A stretch of DNA of 64,000 nucleotides, from positions 52,386-116,385 of the forward strand of contig NZ_QVLR01000078.1 in the NCBI RefSeq assembly GCF_014822185.1. Direction: 5' to 3'. The stretch's first letter is position 1, and each line of letters begins with the position of its first letter. Position numbers and translations under genes: made by a program. The stretch is from Azoarcus sp. Aa7 (GTDB lineage: Bacteria; Pseudomonadota; Gammaproteobacteria; Burkholderiales; Rhodocyclaceae). Shown piece by piece: positions 48,454 through 61,192 of the stretch. The notes below the pieces were generated by a model. It worked only from the letters and a program-made list of their open reading frames with translations. It was not told the DNA's origin and ran no database searches.

Positions 48454-49060
48454 GTTCCTCGCCGTGCTTCTGCTGGGCCTGACGCTGGCGAACACGGCCG
48501 CCGCGAAGGTGTATTGCTGCGAGGATGCCGACGGCCGGCGCCAGTGCGGCGATATGCTCCCGCAGGCCTGTTACGGGCGTGCCTACCGCGAGATGGGCGT
48601 GCAGGGTACGATCAAGCGCGAGGTTTCCGCGCCGCTGAGCGCGGAGGAAATCGCGCGCCGCAGGGCTGCGGAACAGCAGAAGAAGGACGACGAGGCGCGT
48701 CAGGGCAAACAGCGCCGCCTCGACCAGGCCCTGCTCGAGACCTATGCGAGCGTCGAGGATCTCGACCGCCGCCGCGACCGTGAGATCGGCGACATTGAGC
48801 GCAGCATCGAAGAGGCGCGCAAGCGCGACAAGGAGCTGCGCACGAAGCGCCAGCGTTTCGAGAAGGAAGCCGAGTTCCACAAGGGGCGCGACCTGCCGCG
48901 CGACCTCGCCGCCAACCTGCGCTCGATCGACAGCGAACTGGCGGCGCAGGGCAGGCTGATCGAAGAGAAGACGCGCGACCTCGCCGCGACGCGCGCGCGC
49001 TTCGAGACCGACCGTGCCCGCTACGTGGAACTGAGCAGCGCCGCCGCGAAGCAGCGCTGA
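48437..49060 (+). CDS. Exported coiled-coil protein with N-terminal Cys pattern
   Basis: 207 residues. Signal peptide ([18 protein letters not shown]), then a small Cys-containing module ([24 protein letters not shown]) like DUF4124 domains, then about 140 residues of charged coiled coil (Glu, Arg, Lys, Ala). Starts inside pyrE, so translationally coupled. Envelope protein of unknown role. Confidence 0.75.
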   Translation: MASRPEFLAVLLLGLTLANTAAAKVYCCEDADGRRQCGDMLPQACYGRAYREMGVQGTIKREVSAPLSAEEIARRRAAEQQKKDDEARQGKQRRLDQALLETYASVEDLDRRRDREIGDIERSIEEARKRDKELRTKRQRFEKEAEFHKGRDLPRDLAANLRSIDSELAAQGRLIEEKTRDLAATRARFETDRARYVELSSAAAKQR

Positions 49061-49172
49061 ACATGCGGCGGGCCGGTCGTCATCGGCCGACGGCGGACCG
49101 AGCGCCGGGATCCCTGCCCGAAGGTTGCAGGCCGGCGCGCACCGCGCAGTCCGGCAAGATTCAGGAGTGGTC

Positions 49173-51248
49173 ATGAGCACAGCCGCCAGCAAGGTCGTCC
49201 GCGCCGCCTGCCCGCACGACTGCCCCGACACCTGCGCGATGGAGGTCACCGTCGAGGACGGCCGCGCGGTGAAGGTCCGCGGCGCCGCCGACCTGCCCTT
49301 CACGAACGGCGCGCTGTGCACCAAGGTCGCGCACTACCTCGAACGCGTGTATTCCGACCAGCGCTTGTTGCATCCGATGAAACGCGTCGGCCGCAAGGGC
49401 GAAGGGCGCTTCGAGCGCATCTCGTGGGACGAGGCGCTCGACACCATCGCCGACAAGTTCGCCGCGATCGCCGCCGACGACCCGCGCGCGATCCTGCCTT
49501 ACAGCTACGCCGGCACGATGGGCCTCGTGCAGGGCAGCAGCATGGATTGCCGCTTCTTCCACCGCCTCGGCGCGTCGCTGCTGGACCGCACGATCTGCGC
49601 CTCGGCCGGCGCGGCGGGCTGGAAGGCGACGGTCGGCGCTTCGGTCGGCCTGGATCCGGAGGCGATCGTCGACGCGAAGCTGATCCTGATCTGGGGCGGC
49701 AACCCGGTCGTCTCGAACCTGCACGGCTGGCGCTACATCCTGGAAGCGAAGCGGCGCGGCGCCAAGCTCGTGTGCATCGACCCGTGGCGCTCGCAGACGG
49801 CCGAAAAGTGCGACGTCCATCTCGCGCCCTGGCCCGGCACCGACGGCGCCCTCGCGCTGGCGATGATGCAGGTGCTGATTGCCGACGATCTCATCGACCG
49901 CGACTACATCGCCGCGCACACGCTCGGCTTCGAGGAACTCGCCGAGCGTGTGAAGCCCTGCACGCCGGAGTGGGCAGCGCCGCTCACGGGCCTGTCCGCC
50001 GACGCCATCCGCAGCCTCGCGCGTGAATACGGCAGCGTGAAGCCGGCGGCGATCCGCCTCAACTACGGCCTCAACCGCTGCGCCGGCGGCGCCACGGTGA
50101 TGCGCAACATCGCCTGCCTGCCGGCGCTCACCGGCGCCTGGCGCCACCCGGCGGGCGGGGCGCTGCTGTCGACCTCGGGCAATTTTCCGATCGACCAGCA
50201 GGCGCTCGAACGGCCCGATCTGTACACGGCGCATCACACGCGGCCGACGCGCACGATCAACATGTCCACGATCGGCGAGGATCTGCTCACAGCGGGCGAT
50301 CCGCCGATCCGCGCGCTCTACGTGTACAACTCGAACCCGGTCGCGGTCGCGCCGAACGGCACGCGCGTGCGCGAGGGCTTCGCGCGCGAGGATCTGTTCT
50401 GTGTCGTGCATGAACTCTTCCAGACCGACACCGCCGACTACGCGGACATCCTGCTGCCGGCGACGAGCCAGCTCGAGCACCGCGACGTGCACAAGTCCTA
50501 CGGCCACCTGTACGCGCTGACGAACGAACCGGCGATCGCGCCGCTGGGCGAAGCGAAGCCCAACAGCGAGGTGTTTCGGCTCCTCGCCACACGCCTCGGC
50601 TTCACCGATGCGGCGCTGTTCGAGTCGGACGACGAGATCGCCGCGCAGGCTTTCAGGCGTCGCGACGCCCGCGCCCTCGGTCTCGACCCGGAGGCGCTGC
50701 GCGCACGCGGCTGGGCGCGGTTGAACCTGCCGCGGCCCTTTGCGCCCTTTGCGCAGGGCAATTTCCTCACGCCATCCGGCAAGTGCGAGTTCTGGTCGGA
50801 ATCGCTCGCGCAGCAGGGCTTCGATCCGCTGCCGCGCTGGGTGCCGCCGCACGAATCGCCGGTGAGTAACCCGGCGCTTGCGGCGCGCTATCCGCTGGCG
50901 ATGATCTCGCCCCCGGCGCGCAACTTCCTCAACACCAGCTTCGCGAACCTGCCGCGCTTCCGTAACCAGGAGGGCGGGCCCAAGCTCGAGCTCCACCCGG
51001 ACGACGCGGCGCGCCGCGGCATCGCGGCCGGCGAGCGCCTGCGCATCTTCAACGACCGCGGTGCCTTCCACGCGCAGGCGGTAATCACCGATCGCGTGCG
51101 GCCGGGCCTCGTCGTGTGTCCGTCGGTATGGTGGCGCAAGCTCTCCGGCGACGGCGAGAATGCCAACGCAGTGACCTCGCCGGCGCTGACCGACATGGGC
51201 GGCGGGCCGACTTTCTATGATTGTCTCGTCGAGGTGAGCAAGGCATGA
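49173..51248 (+). CDS. Molybdopterin-dependent oxidoreductase, [4Fe-4S]
   Basis: 691 residues, ATG with AGGAG. CPHDCPDTCAMEV plus a later LCTKV gives the N-terminal [4Fe-4S] site; the Mo-bis-MGD domains follow with TICASAGAAGWKAT (probable Mo-ligand Cys), LIWGGNPVVSNLHGWRYI and the C-terminal cap. No twin-arginine signal, so cytoplasmic. Class: DMSO reductase superfamily of unknown substrate. Followed by a sirtuin gene 79 nt later. Confidence 0.87.
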   Translation: MSTAASKVVRAACPHDCPDTCAMEVTVEDGRAVKVRGAADLPFTNGALCTKVAHYLERVYSDQRLLHPMKRVGRKGEGRFERISWDEALDTIADKFAAIAADDPRAILPYSYAGTMGLVQGSSMDCRFFHRLGASLLDRTICASAGAAGWKATVGASVGLDPEAIVDAKLILIWGGNPVVSNLHGWRYILEAKRRGAKLVCIDPWRSQTAEKCDVHLAPWPGTDGALALAMMQVLIADDLIDRDYIAAHTLGFEELAERVKPCTPEWAAPLTGLSADAIRSLAREYGSVKPAAIRLNYGLNRCAGGATVMRNIACLPALTGAWRHPAGGALLSTSGNFPIDQQALERPDLYTAHHTRPTRTINMSTIGEDLLTAGDPPIRALYVYNSNPVAVAPNGTRVREGFAREDLFCVVHELFQTDTADYADILLPATSQLEHRDVHKSYGHLYALTNEPAIAPLGEAKPNSEVFRLLATRLGFTDAALFESDDEIAAQAFRRRDARALGLDPEALRARGWARLNLPRPFAPFAQGNFLTPSGKCEFWSESLAQQGFDPLPRWVPPHESPVSNPALAARYPLAMISPPARNFLNTSFANLPRFRNQEGGPKLELHPDDAARRGIAAGERLRIFNDRGAFHAQAVITDRVRPGLVVCPSVWWRKLSGDGENANAVTSPALTDMGGGPTFYDCLVEVSKA

Positions 51249-51327
51249 GCGCCGCCGCGCGGCCGCCCGAAGGTGGCGCTCTTTCTCCCTTGGGGAGGTG
51301 GTCGCGTAGCGATCGGAGGGTAGTGGA

Positions 51328-52110
51328 GTGAGCGAAGCCCAGACCCTGGACCGCGTCGCGCGCCTGATCGGCGACGCCCGGCGCATCCTCTTCATCACCG
51401 GCGCGGGCATCTCGGCCGACTCCGGCCTGCCGACCTACCGCGGCATCGGCGGGCTGTACCACGAGCGCCTCACCGACGAGGGGCTGATGATCGAGGAGGC
51501 GCTGTCGGGCGAGATGATGAACCGGCGGCCCGACATCGCGTGGAAGTACATCGCGCAGATCGAGGCCAACTGCCGCGGCGCGCAGCCCAACATCGCGCAC
51601 CGCATCATCGCGGCGCTGGAACACGAGAAGCCGGGCGTGTGGGTGCTGACGCAGAACGTCGACGGCCTGCACCACGACGCCGGCTCGCGCCACCTGATCG
51701 AAATCCACGGCACGGTGCACCACCTGCGCTGCATGGACTGCAGCCACCAGCGCAGCGTGAAGGACTACGCCGGCCTGCAGCTGCCGCCGGCGTGCCCGAA
51801 GTGCGGCGGCGTGCTGCGACCGGACGTCGTGCTGTTCGGCGAAATGCTGCCCGAAGCGGGGCTGAACCGGCTCGAGACCCTGATCGCGCACGGCCTTGAC
51901 CTGGTCGTGTCGATCGGCACGACCAGCGTCTTTCCCTACATCTCGGGGCCGGTGTGGTGGGCGCGGGAAGTCGGCGTGCCCAGCGTCGAGATCAATCCCG
52001 GCGACACCGAAGTCAGCGAAATCGTCACGCACCGCCTGCGCCTGGGCGCCGCCGAGGCGATGCCCGAGCTGTGGCGACGCCTGCACCCGGAGCATCCGCT
52101 CGAGGACTGA
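51328..52110 (+). CDS. NAD-dependent protein deacylase (sirtuin)
   Basis: 260 residues, GTG start after GGAGGG. NAD-binding GAGISADSGLPTYRG, TQNVDGLHHDAGS, catalytic His in EIHGTVHHLRC, zinc pairs CMDC and CPKC, and IGTTSVFPYISG. Class of bacterial CobB-like enzymes; deacetylates metabolic proteins. Confidence 0.93.
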   Translation: MSEAQTLDRVARLIGDARRILFITGAGISADSGLPTYRGIGGLYHERLTDEGLMIEEALSGEMMNRRPDIAWKYIAQIEANCRGAQPNIAHRIIAALEHEKPGVWVLTQNVDGLHHDAGSRHLIEIHGTVHHLRCMDCSHQRSVKDYAGLQLPPACPKCGGVLRPDVVLFGEMLPEAGLNRLETLIAHGLDLVVSIGTTSVFPYISGPVWWAREVGVPSVEINPGDTEVSEIVTHRLRLGAAEAMPELWRRLHPEHPLED

Positions 52111-52137
52111 AGGCTCGCCTTCTACCGCGCCTGCGTA

Positions 52138-52173
52138 TGTGCAATAATCTGCACATGTTCAATTTGTTGTACA
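52138..52173 (+). promoter_or_regulatory. YefM-YoeB operator
   Basis: Inverted repeat TGTGCA-6 nt-TGCACA (52138-52155) followed by TGTACA at 52168-52173, ten bases before the antitoxin start. E. coli YefM-YoeB binds operators with a TGTACA core, so this is a likely autoregulatory site. Confidence 0.65.
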
Positions 52174-52182
52174 GGTGCCGCG

Positions 52183-52440
52183 ATGCGAGCCATTACCTAC
52201 ACCGAAGCGCGCAACAACCTCGCCTCCGAACTCGATCGCGTGGTCAATGATTATGACGTTACAATAATCACGCGGCAGAAGGCCGAAGCCGCGGTGTTGA
52301 TGTCGATGCGCGAGTACGAATCGCTGATGGAGACGGCGCACCTGCTGCGCCATCCGAAGAACGCGATGCGGCTGATGAAGGCCATCGACGACATCGAAAA
52401 CCGGCGCAATCTGGTGAAAAGAGAATTGATCGACGAATGA
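52183..52440 (+). CDS. yefM: YefM-family antitoxin
   Basis: 85 residues. MRAITYTEARNNLASELDRV and VTIITRQKAEAAVLMSMREY are the Phd/YefM fold; the C-terminal helix binds toxin. Four-nt overlap with the toxin (ATGA). Confidence 0.92.
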   Translation: MRAITYTEARNNLASELDRVVNDYDVTIITRQKAEAAVLMSMREYESLMETAHLLRHPKNAMRLMKAIDDIENRRNLVKRELIDE

Positions 52441-52694
52441 GGCTCACGTTCCATCCGCAAGCTTGGGAGGACTACCTCCACTGGCAGCAGAACGACAAGC
52501 AGATTCTCAAGCGCATCAACGCCCTGATCCGCGACATTCTGCGTGATCCCTACGACGGCATCGGCAAGCCCGAGGCGCTCAAGTTCAACTTCAGCGGCTA
52601 CTGGTCGCGGCGCATCGACGACGAGCACCGCATCGTCTACAAGGTCATCGACGACGAAGTGATCATCGCGCAGGTGCGCGGGCACTATGACTGA
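52437..52694 (+). CDS. yoeB: YoeB/Txe-family mRNA interferase toxin
   Basis: 85 residues. RLTFHPQAWEDYLHWQQNDK, PEALKFNFSGYWSRRID, EHRIVYKV and the C-terminal GHYD are the YoeB hallmarks: Glu, Arg, His and Tyr of the active site are kept. Cleaves ribosome-bound mRNA. Complete TA module. Confidence 0.93.
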   Translation: MRLTFHPQAWEDYLHWQQNDKQILKRINALIRDILRDPYDGIGKPEALKFNFSGYWSRRIDDEHRIVYKVIDDEVIIAQVRGHYD

Positions 52695-52768
52695 ATCCTG
52701 CGTCGCGGGCCTGCTCGGCATGTTCCCCTGCATCTGGGGCGTGTGGGGTGGGTGAGGGAAAGTAGCGA

Positions 52769-53557
52769 CTAGCGCAGGTCCTCGAGCATTACCTCATAGA
52801 CCTTTCGTGCGTGGTCATAGCTGATGCTGTAACGCGACGGATAGAGGCCGTCCCTGGAGTATTTTGCGGGCCGCGGTACCGGCGCCGAGAACGAGGGTTT
52901 CGACTTGAGGAATTCGAGCGATGCCATCGGTTCCACGAAGGTCAGGCGCTTCTCGTAGTAGCCGTAGATGAAGGTCGCGGTAAACGGCTGCTTCTGGAAC
53001 TCGGGCGCGGCAGGGTTGATTGCGTGCACGCCCATGCGCGGAACGGCGGTGCCCGGAGGCAGGATGTAGCCGGCGGGCATCAGTTCGGCGGGCGGCTGCT
53101 GGCCCGGGTCGGCCGAGTCGTTCGGGCCATTGAAACGGACCTTCGACACCTCCTCGGGGCTCACGACGTAGAAATGGAAATCGAAATGCGGCACGTCGTA
53201 GACCTGCGGCGGCGGATGGCCCGTCGATTCCCAATCGATCATTACGTGATCGACGACCGTCTTCGGCCCCTTTGCCGGCATGCGCAGAACGTAAGGGAAA
53301 TGCGGATTGGCGCCGGGGGCCGCTACGGGCAGCCCGTCGAGCATGCCCTCCGTTAATACCACACCGATCGCGGCCACCGCGCCGTCGGTGCCGGTGCGGA
53401 CCACGGTATGGGCCGTGCCCTGACCGATCTTGACCGGCTTGCCCTCGAACACTGCCGCCTTGCTCTCCGCCACGGCGATCCCTGTCCCGAGTGTGGCGAG
53501 CGCAGTCGCGCCCGCAAGGACCAGGTTCCGCCACGCCCGCGCATGCGTCCGCTTCAT
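52769..53557 (-). CDS. Exported protein, possibly DUF5602/TTHB210-like
   Basis: 262 residues, ATG 53557 with GGGAG at 8 nt; GTG 53566 lies too close to that RBS. Signal peptide (LVLAGATALATLGTGIAVAE). Conserved-looking stretch with several His (VYDVPHFDFHFYVVSPEEV) and PRMGVHAINPAAPEF may bind a metal. Assignment to the family is tentative. Single gene, no partner. Confidence 0.5.
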   Translation of the reverse strand: MKRTHARAWRNLVLAGATALATLGTGIAVAESKAAVFEGKPVKIGQGTAHTVVRTGTDGAVAAIGVVLTEGMLDGLPVAAPGANPHFPYVLRMPAKGPKTVVDHVMIDWESTGHPPPQVYDVPHFDFHFYVVSPEEVSKVRFNGPNDSADPGQQPPAELMPAGYILPPGTAVPRMGVHAINPAAPEFQKQPFTATFIYGYYEKRLTFVEPMASLEFLKSKPSFSAPVPRPAKYSRDGLYPSRYSISYDHARKVYEVMLEDLR

Positions 53558-53715
53558 GATTCGCACTCCCTCGATCGGTGCTTCGACTCGCGGTGGCAGG
53601 GTGGTTCGGCATCTCCGCCCCGGTCCTTCAATCTAGTCGATCGTGGCGAGTCTGCAACGGCGCGCACCCCTCGGCTGTCGGGTCATACGGCGGTGCATCC
53701 GGGACCGGCCGCCGC

Positions 53716-55131
53716 TCATTCCGTGTCGAAACCGAGCAGTCGGCATTCCATGATCCGCGTTGCCACCGCCTCGGGGACGTCCTGCTCCCATTCGCCGCGG
53801 CCGCGGCGCAGCCCGGCGAGCACCTCGGTGACGTCGATGTGCAGGTGGCTGTCGTCGTGGGGCCGGACCGCAATCAGTTTCTGGTTCTCTTTCAGGAAGG
53901 CGAGCAGGTGGCGCAGGTTGGCGGGTACCTCCACGTTGTCGAGCGTGACCAGGGCCTTCGCGTCGCTGCCGCGCGGGCGGGACGGGTACACGTAGACATG
54001 CGTGTTGTCCGGGAACAGCTTGCCGAAGGCTTCGAGGATGCCGCCCTCCAGGCCGTCGTAGTATTTCTCGTCGAACAGGAAGTCGAAGTCCCGCACCGAC
54101 AGCACGATGCCGATGGGCTTCTGGGTGTAGCGGCGCAAGTAGGCCCGCAGGCGGAAGAAGCGCACGTAGTCCGAGATCATCACCGTGTAGCCCTGCGAGG
54201 CGAGGAGGTCGATGCGTGCGAGAAAATCCGCCCCGTCCACGTTGTCGCCGCTGACAAGCGAGTTCATCGTGATTTCGGCGAGGGAAAGGACCTCGTTTTC
54301 ATCCACCGCTGCGAGCTGGCTGAACTGCTTCAGGCCGGCGTACATCATGTCCACGTTCACCAGCGTGACCGGTTTGAAGTTGCCGCGCATGACCATCACC
54401 GGCTTGCGATAGAACAGTTCTCCCGGCACGACCACCTCGCCCGCCGGATTGAACACCACCGCCCGCGTGAGCCAGCTGCGGATCAGGTGCAGGTTCATCA
54501 GCCGGTTCTCGACCTGCTCGAAATAAGGGCCGGAGAAGTGGATCAGGTCCACCTCGATGCGATCGGAGCCTAGCCCGTCCCCCAGCCCCTCGACGACCCA
54601 TTCGGGGTTCTGGTGATGCATGAACGCGTCGTGGATCAGGTTCACGCCCAGAATTCCGAGTGCCTCCGCCTGCAGTGCATTGTCGTTGTCCAGCATGCGC
54701 ACGTGCAGGATCACGTCGCTCGGTTGGGCGCCCGGGTGAAGTTGCAGCCGGATACCCACCCAGCCGTGACATTCGTTCTTCTGCTTGAAGCTGCGAGCGG
54801 TCACGGTTGCCGCGTAGGCGAAGAAGGTCGTGTTCCTGGGGCGCACATGGGCGAGCCGCTCGACCACCTGGCGGAACTCCTTCTCGAGCATCTGCAACAG
54901 TCGCGCGCGACTCACGTAGCGGTCCACGTGGCCGTAGATGTCGTCGCTCACGGCCATGTCGTAGGCCGACATGGTCTTTGCGATGGTGCCGGCGGCGGCT
55001 CCGACCGAGAAGAAGCGTCGCGCCACCTCCTGCCCGGCACCGATCTCGACGATCGAGCCGTACTTGTATCTGTCGAGGTTGACCGCGAGGGCTTTCTGGT
55101 CGGTGGTGAGCGTGTTGTCGCGCTTGCGCAT
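53716..55131 (-). CDS. Conserved cytoplasmic protein of unknown function (471 residues)
   Basis: No signal peptide or membrane helix and no domain that I recognise. Opens MRKRDNTLTTDQKALAVNLD, followed by YGSIVEIGAGQEVARRFFSV; the middle has IEVDLIHFSGPYFEQV and the end PHDDSHLHIDVTEVLAG. Length and composition are those of a normal soluble enzyme. Upstream RBS GGAGG. Separate transcription unit between the exported protein and the ABC exporter. Confidence 0.55.
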   Translation of the reverse strand: MRKRDNTLTTDQKALAVNLDRYKYGSIVEIGAGQEVARRFFSVGAAAGTIAKTMSAYDMAVSDDIYGHVDRYVSRARLLQMLEKEFRQVVERLAHVRPRNTTFFAYAATVTARSFKQKNECHGWVGIRLQLHPGAQPSDVILHVRMLDNDNALQAEALGILGVNLIHDAFMHHQNPEWVVEGLGDGLGSDRIEVDLIHFSGPYFEQVENRLMNLHLIRSWLTRAVVFNPAGEVVVPGELFYRKPVMVMRGNFKPVTLVNVDMMYAGLKQFSQLAAVDENEVLSLAEITMNSLVSGDNVDGADFLARIDLLASQGYTVMISDYVRFFRLRAYLRRYTQKPIGIVLSVRDFDFLFDEKYYDGLEGGILEAFGKLFPDNTHVYVYPSRPRGSDAKALVTLDNVEVPANLRHLLAFLKENQKLIAVRPHDDSHLHIDVTEVLAGLRRGRGEWEQDVPEAVATRIMECRLLGFDTE

Positions 55132-55254
55132 GGTGCCTCCTTGGAGCTTGCCCGGACGGGGCGGGGTTCGGCCGCCGCACGGGGCCTCCGGGGCAGGAAC
55201 CCGAGTTTACACCCGACACGCTACGCGGTTGTCGTAACGCACTGGCGCGGATCC

Positions 55255-57051
<1,797 letters not shown>

Positions 57052-57098
57052 TTCCGATTATCGGTCGTGCAGCCTTTGGTCCCGCACCGGGCGAGCCG

Positions 57099-57118
57099 CC
57101 GCGGGAATGCTCCCGCGG
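57099..57118 (-). other. 8-bp hairpin between the DUF3683 gene and the ABC exporter
   Basis: CCGCGGGA-ATGC-TCCCGCGG, perfect stem, 28 nt after the stop of the DUF3683 gene (minus strand). No T-tract follows on that strand, so only a possible terminator or processing site. Confidence 0.45.
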
Positions 57119-57146
57119 CTGGACTCGGGGCCGTGTTGCGTATCGC

Positions 57147-60100
57147 TTACAGCAATACCCGCTCGATGCCGCCGGTGTTGGCGCGCTGCACATACTCGGG
57201 CATCCAGTTCTCGCCGAGCACGTGCTTGGCGATCTCGACCACGATGTAGTCCGCTTCGACACCACCGGCATCGTTGGCGTAGCGGCTCAAACCCTGCAGG
57301 CAGGACGGGCACGAGGTCAGGATCTTGACCGGGTCGTGGCCGCCGTCGCGCAGCGCCGCGGCGCCCTTCTCGATCTCCTGCTGCTTGCGGAAGCGCACCT
57401 GGGTCGAAATGTCCGGGCGCGCGGCCGCGAGCGTGCCCGATTCGCCGCAGCAGCGGTCGCTCAGGTCGACGCGCGTGCCCATCAGCTCGTTGGCGACCTT
57501 GATGCCCGAATGCACCTTCATCGGCGTGTGGCAGGGCTCGTGGTACATGTACTTGGTGCCGGTGACGCCTTCGAGCTTCACGCCCTTCTCCATCAGGTAC
57601 TCGTGGATGTCGAGCAGGCGGCAGCCGGGGAAGATCTTGTCGAACTGGTACTTCAGCAGCTGATCCATGCAGGTGCCGCAGGACACGATCACGGTCTTGA
57701 TGTCGAGGTAGTTCAGCGTGTTGGCGACGCGGTGGAACAGCACGCGGTTGTCGGTCGTGATCTGCTGGCCCTTGTCGTCCTCGCCGGCCGAGGTCTGCGG
57801 GTAGCCGCAGCACAGGTAGCCCGGCGGCAGCACGGTGGTCGCGCCGACCTGGTACAGCATCGCCTGCGTTGCCAGCCCGACCTGGCTGAAGAGCCGCTCC
57901 GAGCCGCAGCCGGGGAAGTAGAACACGGCCTCGGACTCGTCGCGCCGGACCTGCGGGTTGCGGATCACCGGGATGACCTTGTCGTCCTCGATGTCGAGCA
58001 GGGCGCGGCTGGTGCGCTTGGGCAGGTTGCCGGGCATCGGCTTGTTGATGAAGTGGATCACCTGCGCCTTGAGCGACGGCTTGCCGAGGGTCGCGGGCGG
58101 CTGCTTCACCTGGGACTGGATCAGGCCCAGCGACTTGCCGATGCGGTGGCCGAGGCGCTGCGCCTTGTAGCCCCATTCCAGCATGCCGGTGCGGATCAGC
58201 TTGATCGTGGCGGGGTCCTTCGCGGTGAGGAAGGCCATCGCCGCGGCCTTGCCGGGGTTGAAGCTCTTCTTGCCCTGCTTGCGCAGCAGGTTGCGCATCT
58301 TGATCGACACGTCGCCGAAGTCGATGTCGACCGGGCAGGGCTTCTCGCACTTGTGGCACACCGTGCAGTGGTCGGCGACGTCCTCGAACTCCGCCCAGTG
58401 CGCGAGCGACACGCCGCGGCGCGTCTGCTCTTCGTAGAGCATCGCCTCGATCAGCAGCGAGGTCGACAGGATCTTGTTGCGCGGGCTGTACAGCAGGTTC
58501 GCGCGCGGCACGTGCGTCGAGCACACCGGCTTGCACTTGCCGCAGCGCAGGCAGTCCTTGATGTCGTGCGCGATGTCGCCGATCTCGGTCTGCTCCATGA
58601 TCAGCGATTCGTGGCCCATCAGGTTGAAGCTGGGCGTGTAGGCGTTGTCGAGGTTGCCCTTGATCGGCCCGTTGCGCATCAGCTTGCCGCGGTTGAAGCG
58701 GCCTTCCGGATCGACCTTCTGCTTGTAGGCCCAGAAGTTCGCCATCTCCTCGTCGGTGAGGTAGTCGAGCTTGGTGATGCCGATGCCGTGCTCGCCCGAG
58801 ATCACGCCGTCGAGCGAGCGCGCCAGCGCCATGATGCGGTCGACCGCGCGGTTGGCGGTCTGCAACATGTCGTAGTGGTCCGAGTTCACCGGGATGTTGG
58901 TGTGCACGTTGCCGTCGCCGGCGTGCATGTGCAGCGCGACGAACACGCGGCCGCGCAGCACTTCCTTGTGCACTTCCTCGATGCGCGCGAGCACGGCGCG
59001 GAACACCACGCCATCGAAGATCTTGTCGAGGCGCGGCTTGAGCTCGGTCTTCCACGAGGTGCGTACCGAGTAGTCCTGCAGGCGGTGGAAGAGCCTGGGG
59101 TTCGCCGCGCGGTTCGTCAGCTCGCCGGCATGCACGCCGTACTCGCCAAAGACAGTCTCGGCTTGCGCGAGCGGCAGGTCGAGATTGTCGAGCAGCCATT
59201 GCCAGCGCCGACGCACGCTCGCGACGTAGTCGAGCGCGGCCTGGCGGCGGTCGCCGATCAGCTCCTCGCTGGAGAGGTTCGCGTCGCCCTGGTCGAGCGG
59301 CAGCTCGCCCTGCAGGAGCTCGCTCAGCGCGTCGCACAGCTCCAGCTTGTTGTGCGTCGACAGCTCGATGTTGATGCGCTCGATGCCGTCGCAGTAGTCG
59401 CCCATGCGCGGCAGCGGGATCACGACGTCCTCGTTCACCTTGAACGCGTTGGTGTGGCGCGAGATCGCCGCGGTGCGCGAACGGTCGAGCCAGAAGCGCT
59501 TCCTCTGCTCGGGGCTCACCGCGATGAAGCCTTCGGCGGCTCGCACGTTGCACATGCGTACGACCTCCGAGGCCGCGGCCATCACGGCGGCCTCGTCGTG
59601 GCCGACGATGTCGCCGATCAGCACCATCTTCGGCCGGCCGTGGCGCTTGGCCTTGGTCGTGTAGCCGACCGCCTTCACGTAGCGTTCGTCGAGGTGCTCG
59701 AGGCCCGCGAGCTGCACGCCCAGGCGGTGGCCTTCGGCGCCGGGCTTGAACCAGTCGGTGATCTCGACGATCGCCGGCACGGCCTCGCGTACCTGCCCGA
59801 AGAACTCCAGACAGACGGTGCGCGTCACGGGTGGCATCTTGTGCAGCACCCAGCGCGCGGCGACGATCAGGCCGTCCGTGCCTTCCTTCTGCACGCCCGG
59901 TACGCCGCCGAGGAACTTGTCGGTGACGTCCTTGCCGAGGCCGGTCTTGCGGCACGAGGCGCCCGGCAGCGTCAGGATCTCCTCGCCGAGCAGCGCGTAG
60001 TTCGCGGCATCGAAGCGGCGCAGGCGGAATCGCACCGTCTCCTGCTCGTGGATCTTGCTGAAGTTGTGGTCGAGGCGCTCGACCTCCAGCCAGTTGCCGT

Positions 60101-61046
60101 CCGGCGTGACCATCTTCCACCACGCCAGGTTGTCGAGCGCGGTGCCCCACAGCACGGCCTTCTTGCCGCCGGCGTTCATCGCGATGTTGCCGCCGATGCA
60201 CGAGGCGCTGGCCGAGGTCGGGTCGACGGCGAACACGCGGCCGGCCGCGGCGGCGGCTTCCGCCACGCGCTCGGTGACCACCCCCGCGCCGGTGCGGATC
60301 GTCATGTAGGGCTGGGCGGGATTGCCGCTGCGGTCGGGCAGCAGCATTTCCTCGACCTTGCCGAGGTCGATCAGCTTCTCGGTGTTGATGACGACCGAGC
60401 GCGCGTCGAGCGGCACGGCGCCGCCGGTGTAGCCGGTGCCGCCGCCGCGCGGGATGATCGTGAGGCCCAGCTCGATGCTGCTCTTCACGAGCGAGGCCAT
60501 CTCCTCTTCGGTATCGGGATAGAGGACGACGAAGGGGTACTCGACGCGCCAGTCGGTCGCATCGGTGACGTGGGACACGCGCGCGTGTCCGTCGAAGCAG
60601 ATGTTGTCGCGCCGCGTGTGACGGACGAGCGCCTTGAGCGTCTTCTTGCGCAGCGCGCCGGTATCGTCGAAGAAGGCAGCGAAGCGGTCCACCGCGCCGT
60701 GCGCCGCGGTGACGAGGCGTGCCACGTTGTCGCTGCGGTCCGGGTCCGCGGATGCGCTTTCCTCGCGGCGCTTCTCGACCTCGGTGAGGCGGTGGCGCAG
60801 CGCCTCGATCAGCGCCTTGCGCCGTTCCGGGTTGCCCAGCAGGTCGTCCTGCAGGTAGGGGTTGCGCTGCACGACCCAGATGTCGCCGAGCACCTCGTAC
60901 AGCATGCGCGCCGAGCGTCCGGTGACGCGCTCCTCGCGCAGCGCATTGAGCGTCTGCCACGCGTCGGTGCCCAGCAGGCGGATGACGATCTCGCGGTCGG
61001 AGAACGAGGTGTAGTTATAGGGAATCTCGCGCAGGCGTTGGGTCAT
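57147..61046 (-). CDS. Large FAD-linked oxidoreductase with Fe-S and CCG domains (DUF3683)
   Basis: 1299 residues from ATG 61046. N-terminal DUF3683-type segment; FAD-binding_4 ([38 protein letters not shown]); FAD oxidase C domain; two ferredoxin sites ([35 protein letters not shown]); two CCG/heterodisulfide-type domains ([37 protein letters not shown]). It is of the D-lactate/D-2-hydroxyglutarate dehydrogenase kind with all electron centres in one chain. Exact substrate unknown. Membrane-peripheral quinone reduction is likely by analogy. Confidence 0.9.
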   Translation of the reverse strand: MTQRLREIPYNYTSFSDREIVIRLLGTDAWQTLNALREERVTGRSARMLYEVLGDIWVVQRNPYLQDDLLGNPERRKALIEALRHRLTEVEKRREESASADPDRSDNVARLVTAAHGAVDRFAAFFDDTGALRKKTLKALVRHTRRDNICFDGHARVSHVTDATDWRVEYPFVVLYPDTEEEMASLVKSSIELGLTIIPRGGGTGYTGGAVPLDARSVVINTEKLIDLGKVEEMLLPDRSGNPAQPYMTIRTGAGVVTERVAEAAAAAGRVFAVDPTSASASCIGGNIAMNAGGKKAVLWGTALDNLAWWKMVTPDGNWLEVERLDHNFSKIHEQETVRFRLRRFDAANYALLGEEILTLPGASCRKTGLGKDVTDKFLGGVPGVQKEGTDGLIVAARWVLHKMPPVTRTVCLEFFGQVREAVPAIVEITDWFKPGAEGHRLGVQLAGLEHLDERYVKAVGYTTKAKRHGRPKMVLIGDIVGHDEAAVMAAASEVVRMCNVRAAEGFIAVSPEQRKRFWLDRSRTAAISRHTNAFKVNEDVVIPLPRMGDYCDGIERINIELSTHNKLELCDALSELLQGELPLDQGDANLSSEELIGDRRQAALDYVASVRRRWQWLLDNLDLPLAQAETVFGEYGVHAGELTNRAANPRLFHRLQDYSVRTSWKTELKPRLDKIFDGVVFRAVLARIEEVHKEVLRGRVFVALHMHAGDGNVHTNIPVNSDHYDMLQTANRAVDRIMALARSLDGVISGEHGIGITKLDYLTDEEMANFWAYKQKVDPEGRFNRGKLMRNGPIKGNLDNAYTPSFNLMGHESLIMEQTEIGDIAHDIKDCLRCGKCKPVCSTHVPRANLLYSPRNKILSTSLLIEAMLYEEQTRRGVSLAHWAEFEDVADHCTVCHKCEKPCPVDIDFGDVSIKMRNLLRKQGKKSFNPGKAAAMAFLTAKDPATIKLIRTGMLEWGYKAQRLGHRIGKSLGLIQSQVKQPPATLGKPSLKAQVIHFINKPMPGNLPKRTSRALLDIEDDKVIPVIRNPQVRRDESEAVFYFPGCGSERLFSQVGLATQAMLYQVGATTVLPPGYLCCGYPQTSAGEDDKGQQITTDNRVLFHRVANTLNYLDIKTVIVSCGTCMDQLLKYQFDKIFPGCRLLDIHEYLMEKGVKLEGVTGTKYMYHEPCHTPMKVHSGIKVANELMGTRVDLSDRCCGESGTLAAARPDISTQVRFRKQQEIEKGAAALRDGGHDPVKILTSCPSCLQGLSRYANDAGGVEADYIVVEIAKHVLGENWMPEYVQRANTGGIERVLL

Positions 61047-61109
61047 GAGATGTTCCGGTACCGGACGGCAGTGAACCGCAAATTGTAACTTACTGCAGTG
61101 CAATAGACG

Positions 61110-61133
61110 CGCGCTTTAAGTCCTTAAAGCGCG
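61110..61133 (-). other. 10-bp perfect hairpin upstream of the DUF3683 gene
   Basis: CGCGCTTTAA-GTCC-TTAAAGCGCG. Lies after the ridA stop (minus strand) and 64 nt before the DUF3683 start. No T-tract directly follows, so it could be a weak terminator or a regulatory stem. Confidence 0.5.
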
Positions 61134-61192
61134 TAGGGTCTTGATTTTCCTGTAGGTTGCGACTGTTGTCGGACAGCTGCGGGCGCGAAAGT

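Noticed and set aside
51249..51327. CTCCCTTGGGGAGG-type inverted piece before the sirtuin gene
   Set aside because: Short and imperfect, with no T-tract; not enough for a terminator or repeat call.
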